Shown: positions 1 to 10,256 of the stretch, in pieces | How positions within the stretch are numbered: position 1 is the stretch's first letter | Layout of the letters: the number at the start of each line of letters is the position of its first letter | Source of the DNA: Lewinellaceae bacterium | Lineage (GTDB): Bacteria > Bacteroidota > Bacteroidia > Chitinophagales > Saprospiraceae | DNA length: 64,000 nucleotides | Direction: 5' to 3' | Assembly (NCBI GenBank): GCA_020636045.1 | Contig: JACJYP010000009.1 | Span: 124,001 to 188,000 of the forward strand | Position numbers and translations under genes: made by a program | Notes under the pieces: generated by a model | The model's database searches: none | Told to the model about the DNA's origin: nothing | Seen by the model: only the letters and a program-made list of their open reading frames with translations

Positions 1-1
1 G

Positions 2-121
2 CCGGGCCCGCAAAGCAAACGCGTGACCGTTACGGCCAACACGAATCCGAGCGAAACGTATCTCGAGATCGCCGGTGAAGTAAAAGGGAAAGAACAACCG
101 GCTGCCAAAGGAAGCCACTAA
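2..121 (+). CDS. DUF1573 domain-containing protein (C-terminal end only)
   Basis: The window opens inside this gene; only the last 39 codons are present, ending at TAA 119-121. The visible residues include KRVTVTANTNP, then TYLEIAGEV, the closing strands of the immunoglobulin-like DUF1573 domain common in secreted Bacteroidota proteins, followed by a short polar tail. A strong intrinsic terminator follows 30 bp downstream, so this is the last gene of its transcript. Function of the family is unknown; an envelope or secreted role is the usual inference. The family call depends on a short fragment. Confidence 0.6.
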   Translation, partial: PGPQSKRVTVTANTNPSETYLEIAGEVKGKEQPAAKGSH

Positions 122-150
122 TTGCGATTTCCACTTCCCGCGCTATTCCA

Positions 151-188
151 AACACTGCCCGGTAAGATTGCCGGGCAGTGTTTTTTTT
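151..188 (+). terminator. Intrinsic terminator after the DUF1573 gene
   Basis: Perfect 12-bp stem, AACACTGCCCGG (151-162) against its complement at 171-182, with an 8-nt loop, running into eight T residues. It ends the plus-strand transcript. Confidence 0.9.
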
Positions 189-276
189 GAATAAAGGATC
201 GCCGTACGCGTACGGAACGCATGTGGCCATAAATGGCCCTGACCCGGACGGTGTAAACGCCGTGCTACCAATTTCC

Positions 277-320
277 ATACAAAAAGCCGCCCAAGTTTGC
301 ACCGGGGCGGCTTTTTGTAT
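277..320 (-). terminator. Intrinsic terminator after the SprB-repeat gene (can work both ways)
   Basis: ATACAAAAAGCCGCCC (277-292) pairs with its complement at 304-320. A-rich and T-rich flanks allow termination on either strand. It lies 25 bp beyond the stop of the minus-strand adhesin gene. Between this and the previous terminator (189-276) I see only short palindromes (202-215 and 225-238) and no gene. Confidence 0.85.
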
Positions 321-344
321 GGTTCGCCTGAAGGCTTTCGGCTT

Positions 345-3300
345 TTATTTCAACAGGGTCACATCGCCCTTGTTGATGTAAATTTCGCCGTTGCCGCAGG
401 TAACACGTACGTACCACGCATAAGAATCCGGCGTGAGTTCCTTGCCGTTGTAGGTACCGTCCCAGCCCTGCGCCTTCGGATCTTCGGTCTCATAGACCTT
501 TTCTCCCCAGCGATCCCATACGACAAAGTACAGTTCCGTGATATTCACCCCGCGGACAATGAAAAACTCGTTGTTACCGTCGTGGTTGGGAGTAAATGCC
601 TTCGGCACGAAGATGAAGGGCTCCACACATTCGCCGGTCATAAAATATACGGTTACCGTGGCCGTATCGGGGCAAAGTCCGCCGGCGATGGCAGTCACTA
701 TATACTGCGTATCCTCGTCGGGAGAAGCCGTCGGGTTGGCCGTATCGGAGCCTGACAGCGAGAACGAAGGCGTCCATTCATAGGTGATGTCGTTGCTGTT
801 GCTGACTACCGTAGCGAGCAGATCGGTGCTCTGCCCGGGGCAGATGGTGTCTTTGCCAAGCACCTCGGCCGTCACATCGATCGAAATGACATTGACATTG
901 AACGCCAGGGTATCCTTGCAGCCGAACTGGTTGCTCACTTCCACCGTATAGGTCGTAGATTCCGCCGGAGAAACGACCGGATTGGGGATGGGATCCAGTG
1001 CTGGCGACCACTCATATGTGAGCATATCTTCCGGATCGCTGTTGGTGATATTCAGTTCGCTGCTGCCGCCAAGGCAAATATCATCATCTGCAGGATCGCC
1101 CTGAATGTTAACTTCCGCGTTGTTGACCAGAATTGAATCGACGGCGGTACAACCGGCAGCATTTTGCACCCTTACGTAGTAATGTCCGTTCTTTTCGGGT
1201 GTAACAATCAGTGAATCGTCCGTATCGGGCAGCACCGGATTGAAGGCCGGGTTATCTGCCCAGGTATAGGTAACGCCATTCGAACTGTTTATCTTGATCG
1301 TAAACGACGCGTCGGAGCATACCAGGGTATCGGATGGCAGGTCTACCAGCGCCGCCGGTTGAGGCGTCACTTCTACGGAGTCCGTTACCATACAGGGACC
1401 GTTCACGATGGTGACTGTGTAAACGGTGGGCACAAAGGGTATCACACTGGGATTGGGGCTAAGCGTATCGACAAAATTCGGATCAAGGGGTTGCGAAGTC
1501 CAAACGTAATCGTAATTGTCGTCGAAATCGGGATTGAGCGAAACCGTATCGCCCGGGCAAAGAATGGCGGCACTACCCAGCGTGTCCTGTACGATCGCGA
1601 TCTGGACGTCGGTAACGGTCGTATCGGCACATCCGTTGATGTCGGTAACGATCAGGGTAGCCGTGATGACTTCTTCGGTGGTAAAGGTGATCAACGGATT
1701 TTGATCCATTGAACTCTGTCCTGAAGAGAAGGTCCAGTTCCATTTATCGAGCGGGTATACATGATCCGTCTGGTCGGTAAACTGTATCTCCGCCTGTTCG
1801 CTACAGGCAACGTAGTTGTTCCCGATTTCTGCCATTACCGCCGCATCGGGCAGTACGGTGATCGTGGAGTCGAACGGATATACGCAGGCTTCCGTGGAAT
1901 TGAACGTTACCATGTATATGCCGTCAGTGGCATAAGTGTGTGTAGGATTGCTGAGGTTGCTGGTCGTATTATCCCCAAAATCCCAGGTGCCATTGATGCC
2001 GCTGCTGTTGGTAAAATCGACCGTCAGACCATTGCAAAGATTCGCCGATATCAGGCCATCGAGCGACATCGTGGAATCCAGTTCTACCTGAACGACAAAC
2101 TCCCGGGTGCAGTCGAACTGATTGCTCACCGTCACCGTGACGGAGTATGAGCCTGCCGGACCGATCGCCGTCACCTGTGCAGCACCTTGTGGTGAAATCA
2201 TCAGATCGGGACTGCTCGATGCCCAGTTGTAGGTCAAAATATCGACCGGGTCTAAGTTTTCCACTGAAAGGTCGAGCGGGAGGTTTTCACATCCCGACAA
2301 AGTTCCGCCGAACGAAACGTCCACATCAACGCTGTTGCCGATGAGTTTCACGTCATCGGTTTCCGTACATCCATAGATATCAGTTGCCACAACGGTGTAA
2401 ATGGACGTTCCCATCGCTGTCACATTAATACTCGATGTCATGCCCACCACATCGCTGTTGCTGTTTGTCCATTCAAAATCAACCGAAATATTCGCATTTG
2501 CGGTCGCAGTCAGGGTAGCGATGGTATCGCAGGTCACGATAGAGTCGCCCTGCACCATCAACTGGATCGAATCGACGCGTATTACCTTGATATCCGTTGT
2601 GTCCGCACACTGACCATTTGAAACGATCAGTTGATAATCAGTCGTTTCATCGGGATCGGCGATCACGTTCAGCGCATCCGGGTTGAAAGTCAGCCCCGTT
2701 TGCGGCGTCCAGGTGTAGGTATTATCCGGATCGCCCGTAACCACGATATCGATCGGCTCGTTGTCACAATCAAAAACGGGTGTCGGCACACTTACTGAAA
2801 CATCCGGGATCGACTTGATCTCGAAAGGTCCGGTAAAGGTGGACGAGCACCCCGCTGAAGTAGTAACCGTGAGCGTAACGGTGCCGGTTTGATTTTCCGT
2901 AAATACGATGATCGGCGGATTCTGATCGTTGGACTGCATCGAGCCGGTCGCCCATACGATGTTCCAGTCCCACCCTGTGATCGTGCCGTACTGATCGGTA
3001 GATGCATCTTCAAACTGCACGGTGAGGCTGTCACCCAGGCATTCCAGCACATTCATGCTGATATTGGCCATGGGGTCTGACAGCACGCCGATATCGGCTA
3101 CGCCGATGGCCGTACAGCCTTTCATATCGGTGACCACCACCGCATAGGCGCCGGGGGCCAGGTTCGAGAGGCTCGGTCCATTCACCATGCTGTTGTCCGG
3201 CATAGTCCACACATACTCATAGGGATCGGTACCATGCGAAGCAACGGCGATGGCGGTACCCGTGCTGTCGCCAAAGCAGTTCACATCCGTATCCGTCACA

Positions 3301-4790
3301 TCTACTTCTACCTGATTGTGGGCGCCGACAACTGCCGTTGCCGTACCCATGCATCCGTTATTCGGATCGGTAACGGTGACGGAAACCACCGTACCGGCCG
3401 GAATGCTGTTGATCTGGGACACATTCGGGTTGGGCTGCGGTATCCATTCGTAGTTGTAGATCGTAGTGGCGGGCGTGACCACTGCCGTGGCGGTACCGTT
3501 ATCCACGCCCGGGCATTCGGCTTTTGTAATGATCAGCGATACATCCAGGCCGGAGATCGAATCTACGGTAACCGTCATATCATGCTGACAGCCGTTGGCA
3601 TCGAAAATACAGACGTAGTAGTCTCCCGGAGCCAGATCGCATACCGTCGGGCCTGATACGCCCAGCACGGGCCAGTTGTAAGTATAGGGTGGCGTACCTC
3701 CCACACCCGAAACGGTCACACATCCGTTGTTGCCGCCGCAGGCCGGCGACATGGCGACCAGTTCCCCGTCGAGAGGAGGAGGCATCGTAATGGTACCGGA
3801 AGCAACTGCCGTACATCCGTTAAAGTCCGTTACGGTCACTGTGTAGGTGCCCGGGGGCAATTCTTCCTGACCGGGAAGCGTGCTGTTATTGTCCCACATA
3901 TAAGTATAAGGACTCACACCGCCGGCCACGGCCGCAAAAACTGTCCCGTCCTCGGGATTGCTGGCGCAGGCTACGTTGGTGACGATCACCTCTACGATCA
4001 GTTGCGGGTTGTCCAGCAATGTCACCTGATCTACAAAGGTACAGCCGTTCATATCTGTGATCGATATCTCGTAATCCCCGGCAGCCACGTTTGTCAGATT
4101 CTGATTGACCACGCCGTTGCTCCACTCCCAGGTAAAGGGTGGGTAAGTGCCAAAAACGGTAACGGCAATCCCTCCGGTCGCTTCGCCGTTGCAGGCAGGC
4201 CTTGTAAATATGTAGCTCGGCAAGAATTCAGCCACCGTGGGCACGTTGAAGGTCCCGATCGAGGAACAGCCGTTGGCATCTGTTACCGTTACCAGGTAGC
4301 CTCCCGACATCGACACATCGATCTCCGGCGTCGTTTCGGCAGTGCTCCATTCGTATTCGTATGGCTGCGTGCCGCCCGTAACATTTGCCGTCAGCGTGCC
4401 ATTCGCACTTGAGCAACTGAGACCGACGGCACTGACATTCACCAGCAGCGGATCGGGTTGGGTTACTGTAACACTTCCCGTCACCACCTGACCGTTGTTG
4501 TCATTCACGGTAACAAAATAAGTGCCGGCGCCGAGGCCGAAATTGGTCTGCCCGTTTTGACCGTTGTCCCACATATAAGTATACGGCAAGGCACCTCCGC
4601 TCGGGTTTACCGTGGCGGTACCGTCCGTATAGCCATTGCAAGTGGGTTCGGTAATGTCGAAAGTGAGCTGGATTCCCTGACCGGAAGCCGTACTCACGGC
4701 GCACAATAGCAACCAAAAAGCCGAAAAAAGGCCGTATTTCATGCAATTATGGATTTTAAAAAAGATATTTTTCATGGTTTCCGGATTCAT
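345..4790 (-). CDS. SprB-repeat / PKD adhesin with gliding-motility-associated C-terminal (T9SS type B) domain
   Basis: Large cell-surface protein of about 1,481 residues. A hydrophobic signal segment (KYGLFSAFWLLLCAV) is followed by seven or eight tandem SprB-type repeats of 70-80 residues, recognisable by CNG..DGTA, PYTYMWDN and G.Y.VTVTD..GC. Further Ig/PKD-like modules follow, including one clear PKD motif (GTWDFGDNTTSN). The C-terminus has FVPKAFTPNHDGNNEFF, WDRWGEKVYE and GWDGTYNGK, the domain that directs export through the type IX system. The ATG at 4790 overlaps the stop of the upstream gene (TGATG), suggesting translational coupling; internal ATGs at 4775 and 4742 would give a shorter signal peptide. 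Likely role: surface adhesion or gliding, by analogy with SprB. It is last in the PorP/SprF operon, the usual setting for type B substrates. Confidence 0.9.
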   Translation of the reverse strand: MNPETMKNIFFKIHNCMKYGLFSAFWLLLCAVSTASGQGIQLTFDITEPTCNGYTDGTATVNPSGGALPYTYMWDNGQNGQTNFGLGAGTYFVTVNDNNGQVVTGSVTVTQPDPLLVNVSAVGLSCSSANGTLTANVTGGTQPYEYEWSTAETTPEIDVSMSGGYLVTVTDANGCSSIGTFNVPTVAEFLPSYIFTRPACNGEATGGIAVTVFGTYPPFTWEWSNGVVNQNLTNVAAGDYEISITDMNGCTFVDQVTLLDNPQLIVEVIVTNVACASNPEDGTVFAAVAGGVSPYTYMWDNNSTLPGQEELPPGTYTVTVTDFNGCTAVASGTITMPPPLDGELVAMSPACGGNNGCVTVSGVGGTPPYTYNWPVLGVSGPTVCDLAPGDYYVCIFDANGCQHDMTVTVDSISGLDVSLIITKAECPGVDNGTATAVVTPATTIYNYEWIPQPNPNVSQINSIPAGTVVSVTVTDPNNGCMGTATAVVGAHNQVEVDVTDTDVNCFGDSTGTAIAVASHGTDPYEYVWTMPDNSMVNGPSLSNLAPGAYAVVVTDMKGCTAIGVADIGVLSDPMANISMNVLECLGDSLTVQFEDASTDQYGTITGWDWNIVWATGSMQSNDQNPPIIVFTENQTGTVTLTVTTSAGCSSTFTGPFEIKSIPDVSVSVPTPVFDCDNEPIDIVVTGDPDNTYTWTPQTGLTFNPDALNVIADPDETTDYQLIVSNGQCADTTDIKVIRVDSIQLMVQGDSIVTCDTIATLTATANANISVDFEWTNSNSDVVGMTSSINVTAMGTSIYTVVATDIYGCTETDDVKLIGNSVDVDVSFGGTLSGCENLPLDLSVENLDPVDILTYNWASSSPDLMISPQGAAQVTAIGPAGSYSVTVTVSNQFDCTREFVVQVELDSTMSLDGLISANLCNGLTVDFTNSSGINGTWDFGDNTTSNLSNPTHTYATDGIYMVTFNSTEACVYPFDSTITVLPDAAVMAEIGNNYVACSEQAEIQFTDQTDHVYPLDKWNWTFSSGQSSMDQNPLITFTTEEVITATLIVTDINGCADTTVTDVQIAIVQDTLGSAAILCPGDTVSLNPDFDDNYDYVWTSQPLDPNFVDTLSPNPSVIPFVPTVYTVTIVNGPCMVTDSVEVTPQPAALVDLPSDTLVCSDASFTIKINSSNGVTYTWADNPAFNPVLPDTDDSLIVTPEKNGHYYVRVQNAAGCTAVDSILVNNAEVNIQGDPADDDICLGGSSELNITNSDPEDMLTYEWSPALDPIPNPVVSPAESTTYTVEVSNQFGCKDTLAFNVNVISIDVTAEVLGKDTICPGQSTDLLATVVSNSNDITYEWTPSFSLSGSDTANPTASPDEDTQYIVTAIAGGLCPDTATVTVYFMTGECVEPFIFVPKAFTPNHDGNNEFFIVRGVNITELYFVVWDRWGEKVYETEDPKAQGWDGTYNGKELTPDSYAWYVRVTCGNGEIYINKGDVTLLK

Positions 4791-7204
4791 CAATTATTAA
4801 AAAGACGCACTTCGAGGATCTCGGCGCGGCGCTCTCTCGATGCTTCTATGCTGTACACCGAGCGGCGCTTGTCGCGCGCATCGTCGCTGACGCCGGGCGA
4901 TGCCTTGCTTTCACCCAGCGGCAGGGTCGACACTTTCAACTGGCCGTTGCTGATGTACTGGCCCAAAATGCCGTTCTGGAATTTTCTGAAATAGTTGCGC
5001 ACACTGGCGATCCTGCGCTGGGTCAGGGCCAGGTTGTATGCGGAACTTGCCAGGGGGCTGGCAAACGACTTGACCATGATCTCTATGCGCGAACCTCCCT
5101 TCAGGAATAGTTCCAGGTTGCCGGCAAACACTTCCAGTTTGACGAAACCGTCATTGACTTCTTCGTCGAAGAACCGTCCGAGTTGTTCTGCTGCCTGCTC
5201 TTTGTCTTCTCCTTTCAGGTTGGCCGTGTAAGTAGCGATGAACTTTTCCCTGCGGGTCATGTAGCGGCTCACCGTCTGCTCGTACGACTGTCTGGTATCG
5301 GTTGCCCAGGTGCGCGGATCGGGCTGGTCGTTATCGAAATACAGGGTGATCGGCAGATAGGCGCTCATGGAAGCGGGACTCAGAAAGAGATTCCGCGTGA
5401 GGGTATCGCCCGCAGCAATGGCGCGCAGTTCCTCTGCCGTCACGATCGCGGTATCGGATATAAAACCTTCTTTTTCTGCGATGATGGTAAACATGCGCCT
5501 TCCACCGACCTGCATCCTGGTTTCATTGTCTTCAGCGCCGGTAAACTTTTCATCTGCTACCAGGCCCGGCGTTTCATACAGGCGCACCTGTACGCCGTTC
5601 AGCGGCTCTTTTGTCCATTCGTGAAAAGTCTTGACGGCCAGCGCGATCTCCGGCGTCAGGTAGAGTTTTTCCACGAAATGGCGGTCTTTGGGAAGTGTGT
5701 GTGTGGAAAAATACACTGTATCGGGGGTGTAAAACTCTTTTTGCCCGATCACCATGTACTTCTTCTGCCGGCTGATGCTGAAGTCGGCCTCGTTTTTTTC
5801 TCCTGAAAACCGGGTACGCAGATTCGGATCGTCAGCTACTTCCGACAGGGTGAACACTACCCCGGCAAGCGCCTCATCATAGGGATGAGCAAACGAAATG
5901 GTCTTCAGATCGATAGGCAGATAATTGCCCTTGAAAATATCGTAGCAGCAGGCATCGGCCGCCAGGAAAGTCGACGACTCGCGATTTGAAGTGAAATACA
6001 CCGTGTCGTCGCCCTGAAGCACAAAGTACAGATCGTCGAAACTGCTGTTCAGCGGCACATCCAGATGTTCTGGCTCCTGCCACTTATTGTCTTCCCAAAC
6101 GGATTTGTATATATCGTATCCGCCGATGGTCGGGCGGCCTTTTGTGCTGAAAAAGAGCGTCTTATCCGCTTCGTGATAAAACGGCGTGACCTCGTTGCCG
6201 GCGGTATTCAGCGCTTTCAGGTTTTCGGGTTTGGCAAAACTGCCGGTCTCCGAAAAGCGCACCTGCCAGATATCCAGACCACCCGCACCGCCCGGGCAGT
6301 CGCTGACGTAGTACAATTCGTAATATCCGTCGGCCGCCATCCGGACATTGGGCTGCGTCGCTGTGTATCCCGGTACATTGATCGTTTCGGGAAGTTTCAC
6401 AGGTGTCGCCCAGGTATTCCCCTGCTTTTGTGAGAAGTACAATTCACAGGAAATATCCGCTTCCTCTTTGTAGTCGCATTTGTTGAATACCATAACCCGG
6501 CCATCGGCGCTCAGGGCCATGTGTGCGGTATGCCGCACGGGGTCGTTCCAGCCCACAGGCAACGCTTCCGCTGCTGGCGGCGCTTCCATGATCTGCACGA
6601 TCGGCCGGGGCGGGTAGTGTTTGTCGCCCCAGTTGATATCGCGAAAAGAGGAATAGTAAAGGGTATCGCCAAGCGCGAATGCTCCGAAATCGGCCTGCTC
6701 TGTATTCGGTGTGCCGTCGGGCATCCGTTCTATCAGAATGCTGCGATCGCGGTTGCTGATGCGCTCCATAGCCCACAGGCACTGTTCGATGTCCTCTTCG
6801 GCCTGTTTTCGCAAGGGCGAGTTCATAGGCGCCACCGCCGTAAACCGCCGGTAAAGGCGGATAGCCTCGTCGTATTTGCCGAGGTATTTTTTTACAGATG
6901 CCAGCATAAATGCAGCATCGGGATATTTGTCTTTCTGCTCGCTGTCGAGGGTTTTCTGGAAATAGGCCTCCGCCTGCCCGTAAGCGCCGAACTGGCGGGC
7001 AGCATCTGCATAGCGGTAAGATACATCTGGGCGGTTCGGCTCCATTTCTAGTACTTTTCCAAAATATTGCATGGCGGCATAGTAATCGTGTGCCTCCATA
7101 GCGTTGTTAGCGGCATTTTCGTAAGCCTTGGGCGTTTGGGCGCCGGCACCGTTTGCCAACGCGAGCGCGCACAAGAGTGCAGCGGCCCTTACATACTTGT
7201 TCAT
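4790..7204 (-). CDS. TPR / PD40 propeller / OmpA-like envelope protein (PorE-like), copy 1
   Basis: 804-residue exported protein with signal peptide (AAALLCALALANGAGAQ). Order: TPR-like repeats in the first 130 residues, a PD40 beta-propeller at about 150-430 (YYVSDCPGGAGGLDIWQVRF, LFFSTKGRPTIGGYDIYKS, VYFTSNRE), a carboxypeptidase-regulatory-like region, then an OmpA-like domain (LYFDNDQPDPRT ... SAYNLALTQRRIASV). The OmpA fold carries an insert of roughly 80-90 residues between its first strand and the peptidoglycan-binding helix. The architecture matches PorE, which is thought to anchor the T9SS to peptidoglycan. It is 154 bp from the paralogue upstream and overlaps the adhesin downstream, so it probably serves as a periplasmic partner for that adhesin or its PorP-like protein. 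The domain call is firm; the partnership is inferred. Confidence 0.85.
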   Translation of the reverse strand: MNKYVRAAALLCALALANGAGAQTPKAYENAANNAMEAHDYYAAMQYFGKVLEMEPNRPDVSYRYADAARQFGAYGQAEAYFQKTLDSEQKDKYPDAAFMLASVKKYLGKYDEAIRLYRRFTAVAPMNSPLRKQAEEDIEQCLWAMERISNRDRSILIERMPDGTPNTEQADFGAFALGDTLYYSSFRDINWGDKHYPPRPIVQIMEAPPAAEALPVGWNDPVRHTAHMALSADGRVMVFNKCDYKEEADISCELYFSQKQGNTWATPVKLPETINVPGYTATQPNVRMAADGYYELYYVSDCPGGAGGLDIWQVRFSETGSFAKPENLKALNTAGNEVTPFYHEADKTLFFSTKGRPTIGGYDIYKSVWEDNKWQEPEHLDVPLNSSFDDLYFVLQGDDTVYFTSNRESSTFLAADACCYDIFKGNYLPIDLKTISFAHPYDEALAGVVFTLSEVADDPNLRTRFSGEKNEADFSISRQKKYMVIGQKEFYTPDTVYFSTHTLPKDRHFVEKLYLTPEIALAVKTFHEWTKEPLNGVQVRLYETPGLVADEKFTGAEDNETRMQVGGRRMFTIIAEKEGFISDTAIVTAEELRAIAAGDTLTRNLFLSPASMSAYLPITLYFDNDQPDPRTWATDTRQSYEQTVSRYMTRREKFIATYTANLKGEDKEQAAEQLGRFFDEEVNDGFVKLEVFAGNLELFLKGGSRIEIMVKSFASPLASSAYNLALTQRRIASVRNYFRKFQNGILGQYISNGQLKVSTLPLGESKASPGVSDDARDKRRSVYSIEASRERRAEILEVRLFNN

Positions 7205-7358
7205 GGTTATATACGGTTTCCCGGGCGGGAGATTAGGGGGATTAAATTAAGGTTTATCCGGGCGGGGATTAGGAGGGACTAAAATGGAAACTGTTGTTCT
7301 ACCTTTTCATGATTTGCGTTTTTTGAGGTCATGATATTTTTGGACAGGCAGCGGGAGA

Positions 7359-10145
7359 CTAGAAATTCCCCCGGCTCACCTCTACACCGATGATCTCCAG
7401 TCTGCGCTCACGGGAGGCACGGGGATCATAGATGGACTTTCGTTCTTCTTTAATGTTATCACTGATGTCTTTCGGCGCTTTTTTCTCACCGTTCGGCTCC
7501 AGTTTGATCACGATCTGGCCGTTGTCCACGAATTTTTTATAGATACCGCCGTCGAAGATCAGGAAGTGATTCAAGACGGAAGAAACGCGCCGGGAAGTCA
7601 GATTGAGGTTGTACTGACTCGCTGCGCGCGGTGACGCATATCCTTTCAGGGTCAGCACGATATAGTCGCCGCGTGTCATCATTTCGTACAGTACTTCCGA
7701 AAAAGCGAACAAACGCTCCCATCCGCCGCGCACGTCGCGCTCGAAGAACACATCCATCGAATCAAGGGCAGTTTGTCTTTCCTGTCCTTCCAGGCCTTCC
7801 GACCAGTGATCCATGAATTCCGGTTTGCGACGGTAGTAATCCACATAGGTGGGCCGGTAGTCGCGGTCCGTTTTGGTTTTCATGGTGCGCTTGTCGGGTT
7901 CGTCGTTGTCAAAAAACAGTTTGATCGGCAGGTACGCTTCCAGGGTCAGCGGATGCAGGCGCAGTTCGCGTGTGATCTTCTGGAAATCGACGCGTGGAAG
8001 GTCTTTCGTGGAAAACATCACCGTATCGCGCGAAAATCCGTCTTTGGAAGCAACCACCATGTAGCGTTTTTCATAGTTCACTACGTTGTTGTATTGCTTC
8101 TCGTTTTCTTTCGATACATAAGTTTCGGAACGGGGTCCTTCAACTTCAACCAGCTGGTACGTCACCCCCGACATTGTATCGCCTGTAGCGGTATTCAGCG
8201 TGTGGGCCAGGAAGGAAATACCCCTGGTGAGATACACTTTCTTCTCGATGACGAGGGCATCATTGAGCCCTGCCGTCGTGACGGTTCCTGTCGAATCGAT
8301 GGTATATCCGGGTTTCGAGACCATTACATTATACTCGCGGTCGAAGTCCAGGTTGTAGGCAAAGCGATTGGTATCCGGCTTTGTCTCGGTTATTTCCTGA
8401 CCGTCTTTCGGAGTCACACGGGAGCCGTTGGGCATTACCTGGCAAAGCGTGGAAAACCTGGCCGTAGCGCCGGGAATAGGCTCTCCCGTCTCCTTGTCAT
8501 ACACCGTTACAATAAGGGCCGGTTTTGCCGGCTTGAGATACAACTTCTTGACCAGCAAGTCTTTCCAGATTGTCGGTGGCGTTTCGAAGCGGATCGTGTC
8601 GTCGGTATAGCGGGGCTTGGAGGCGATGATCATGTAGGAACGCCGCGGCTGCAGCGGGAACCCGAACCAGGTGCCCGGTACTTTTACCTTGATCTCCTCG
8701 CTGGCGCCTTTGGGTGTGAATTCCACCAGCTGCAGCACCGTATCGTCGAGCGAATCCTTGGTGATCTCGTCAAAAGTGACGGCGATCATTTCCGGTTTCA
8801 CGAGGTCGGATTTGAATATGTCGTAGCAGCAGGCTTCTTCCGATACGTTGTAGGAGCCGTAGCGATTGGAAGCGAAAAAGGAGGTTTTCCCGTTTTGGGA
8901 AACGGCAAAAAAGACGTCGTTGCCGCCCGAGTTGATCGGCATACCCATGTGTTCGGGTTCATCCCAGTTGTCGCCTTTTCCTTTAGAGCGATAAATGTCG
9001 AAGCCGCCGATGGTGGGTAGCCCGTCCGTGCTGAAGTACAGCATGCCCGTACCATTGTGATAGAACGGCGTAACGTCGTTTTCCTTGGTATTCAGGGCTT
9101 CCAGGTTGACCGGCTGGGAAAAACTGTCGCGCATGATCTTGCTGTACCAGATATCGCGTTTTCCCTTTCCTCCGGGGCGGTCGCTCACGAAATAGAGCGT
9201 CTCTTCCGTTTCGCCCGGCGCGCGTCCGATACTTGGCTCGGTCGTGGTATAGCCGGCCATATTGATATGCGATGGCAATTTCACGGCGGGCCCCCAGCCG
9301 GAGGCCGTGGCCTTGCGCATATACAGGTCGCACTGCAGATCGGCCGTGGACACGAAGCGGCATATGGTGTAGTACATCACATCGCCGGCTTCGTTGAACG
9401 TGACGTGGGCCGTGTGCAGTTTTTCCTCGTTGAAATCCACCAGTTCCGCGTGCAGCGTATCGCTCTGCGGCACGGCGGTCATCACTTTGATCAGGTGCCG
9501 TTTGGGGTAGTGCTTGTCCTTTTCGTACACAAAGCGGTACGAGGAAAAGTATATGGTATCGCCTTTCGGATAAGGCGAATATTCCGAATACTCCGTATTG
9601 ATATCCGTGAGGGTGTCCAGGGGCGCCTGGAGGTCGGAGTTTTCGATCACCTGAATGGCAAAATCGCAATTCTCAAGTCCTCGCTGGGCATTTTCCAGTA
9701 CATCTTCGGTGATACCGACCGGCGTTTCTACAAACAGAAACCGTCGGTAGAGTTCTTTTGCCTCGGCGTATTTCCCAAGCCTGAATTTTGCTTCCGCCAG
9801 TTTGACCAGCGGCATGCCGTCGGGGGCTGTCAGATTGTGGTCTACCAGGCGCTGATAGGCCATTTCAGCCACTTCAAAAGCGGAAAAACGCATCGCTGCG
9901 TCGCCGTAACCCTTCAGCGCGGAAACATGCATGCTGTCAGATTCGAGGATGCGCCGGTAATACACCATTGCAGTATAGTAGTCTCCCTCCTTGGCTGCAT
10001 TGACGGCCTCGCGCTCCAGCACAGCCACTGAGGGCGCCCGGTCGTGGTCGGCGTCAATTTTGTCCGTTATGCCACTTTGCCCATGGGCTGTCAGCACAGC
10101 CAGGAACAGCACAATCGGGAAGAGAAGGATTTGCCTTGATTTCAT
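7359..10145 (-). CDS. TPR / PD40 propeller / OmpA-like envelope protein (PorE-like), copy 2
   Basis: 928-residue paralogue of the next gene in the operon. Signal peptide (LLFPIVLFLAVLTAHGQ), TPR-like segment (residues 45-150), PD40 propeller (LYFVSDRPGGKGKRDIWYSK, LYFSTDGLPTIGGFDIYRS), two regulatory-like beta domains instead of one (the second near KKVYLTRGISFLAHTL), and an OmpA-like end (LFFDNDEPDKRT ... SQYNLNLTSRRVSSV) with the same insert seen in copy 1. The extra beta domain accounts for most of the length difference. The block SRERRLEIIGVEV at the end corresponds to SRERRAEILEVRL in copy 1. Tandem copies suggest local duplication. Role inferred: periplasmic scaffold linking outer-membrane T9SS parts to the cell wall. 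Confidence 0.85.
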   Translation of the reverse strand: MKSRQILLFPIVLFLAVLTAHGQSGITDKIDADHDRAPSVAVLEREAVNAAKEGDYYTAMVYYRRILESDSMHVSALKGYGDAAMRFSAFEVAEMAYQRLVDHNLTAPDGMPLVKLAEAKFRLGKYAEAKELYRRFLFVETPVGITEDVLENAQRGLENCDFAIQVIENSDLQAPLDTLTDINTEYSEYSPYPKGDTIYFSSYRFVYEKDKHYPKRHLIKVMTAVPQSDTLHAELVDFNEEKLHTAHVTFNEAGDVMYYTICRFVSTADLQCDLYMRKATASGWGPAVKLPSHINMAGYTTTEPSIGRAPGETEETLYFVSDRPGGKGKRDIWYSKIMRDSFSQPVNLEALNTKENDVTPFYHNGTGMLYFSTDGLPTIGGFDIYRSKGKGDNWDEPEHMGMPINSGGNDVFFAVSQNGKTSFFASNRYGSYNVSEEACCYDIFKSDLVKPEMIAVTFDEITKDSLDDTVLQLVEFTPKGASEEIKVKVPGTWFGFPLQPRRSYMIIASKPRYTDDTIRFETPPTIWKDLLVKKLYLKPAKPALIVTVYDKETGEPIPGATARFSTLCQVMPNGSRVTPKDGQEITETKPDTNRFAYNLDFDREYNVMVSKPGYTIDSTGTVTTAGLNDALVIEKKVYLTRGISFLAHTLNTATGDTMSGVTYQLVEVEGPRSETYVSKENEKQYNNVVNYEKRYMVVASKDGFSRDTVMFSTKDLPRVDFQKITRELRLHPLTLEAYLPIKLFFDNDEPDKRTMKTKTDRDYRPTYVDYYRRKPEFMDHWSEGLEGQERQTALDSMDVFFERDVRGGWERLFAFSEVLYEMMTRGDYIVLTLKGYASPRAASQYNLNLTSRRVSSVLNHFLIFDGGIYKKFVDNGQIVIKLEPNGEKKAPKDISDNIKEERKSIYDPRASRERRLEIIGVEVSRGNF

Positions 10146-10256
10146 AATGGCTTGATTATGTATGTTTTAATTCCGAAGGGGGAGATTACTGTTAAATCGG
10201 ATTCTGGATTACAGGGACTAATTGGCTGTACGGGTTCGGATTAAAATGAATTGAGG

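Noticed and set aside
202..238. Short palindromes CCGTACGCGTACGG and GGCCATAAATGGCC between the first two terminators
   Set aside because: Short, single copies, with no gene to control; may be chance.
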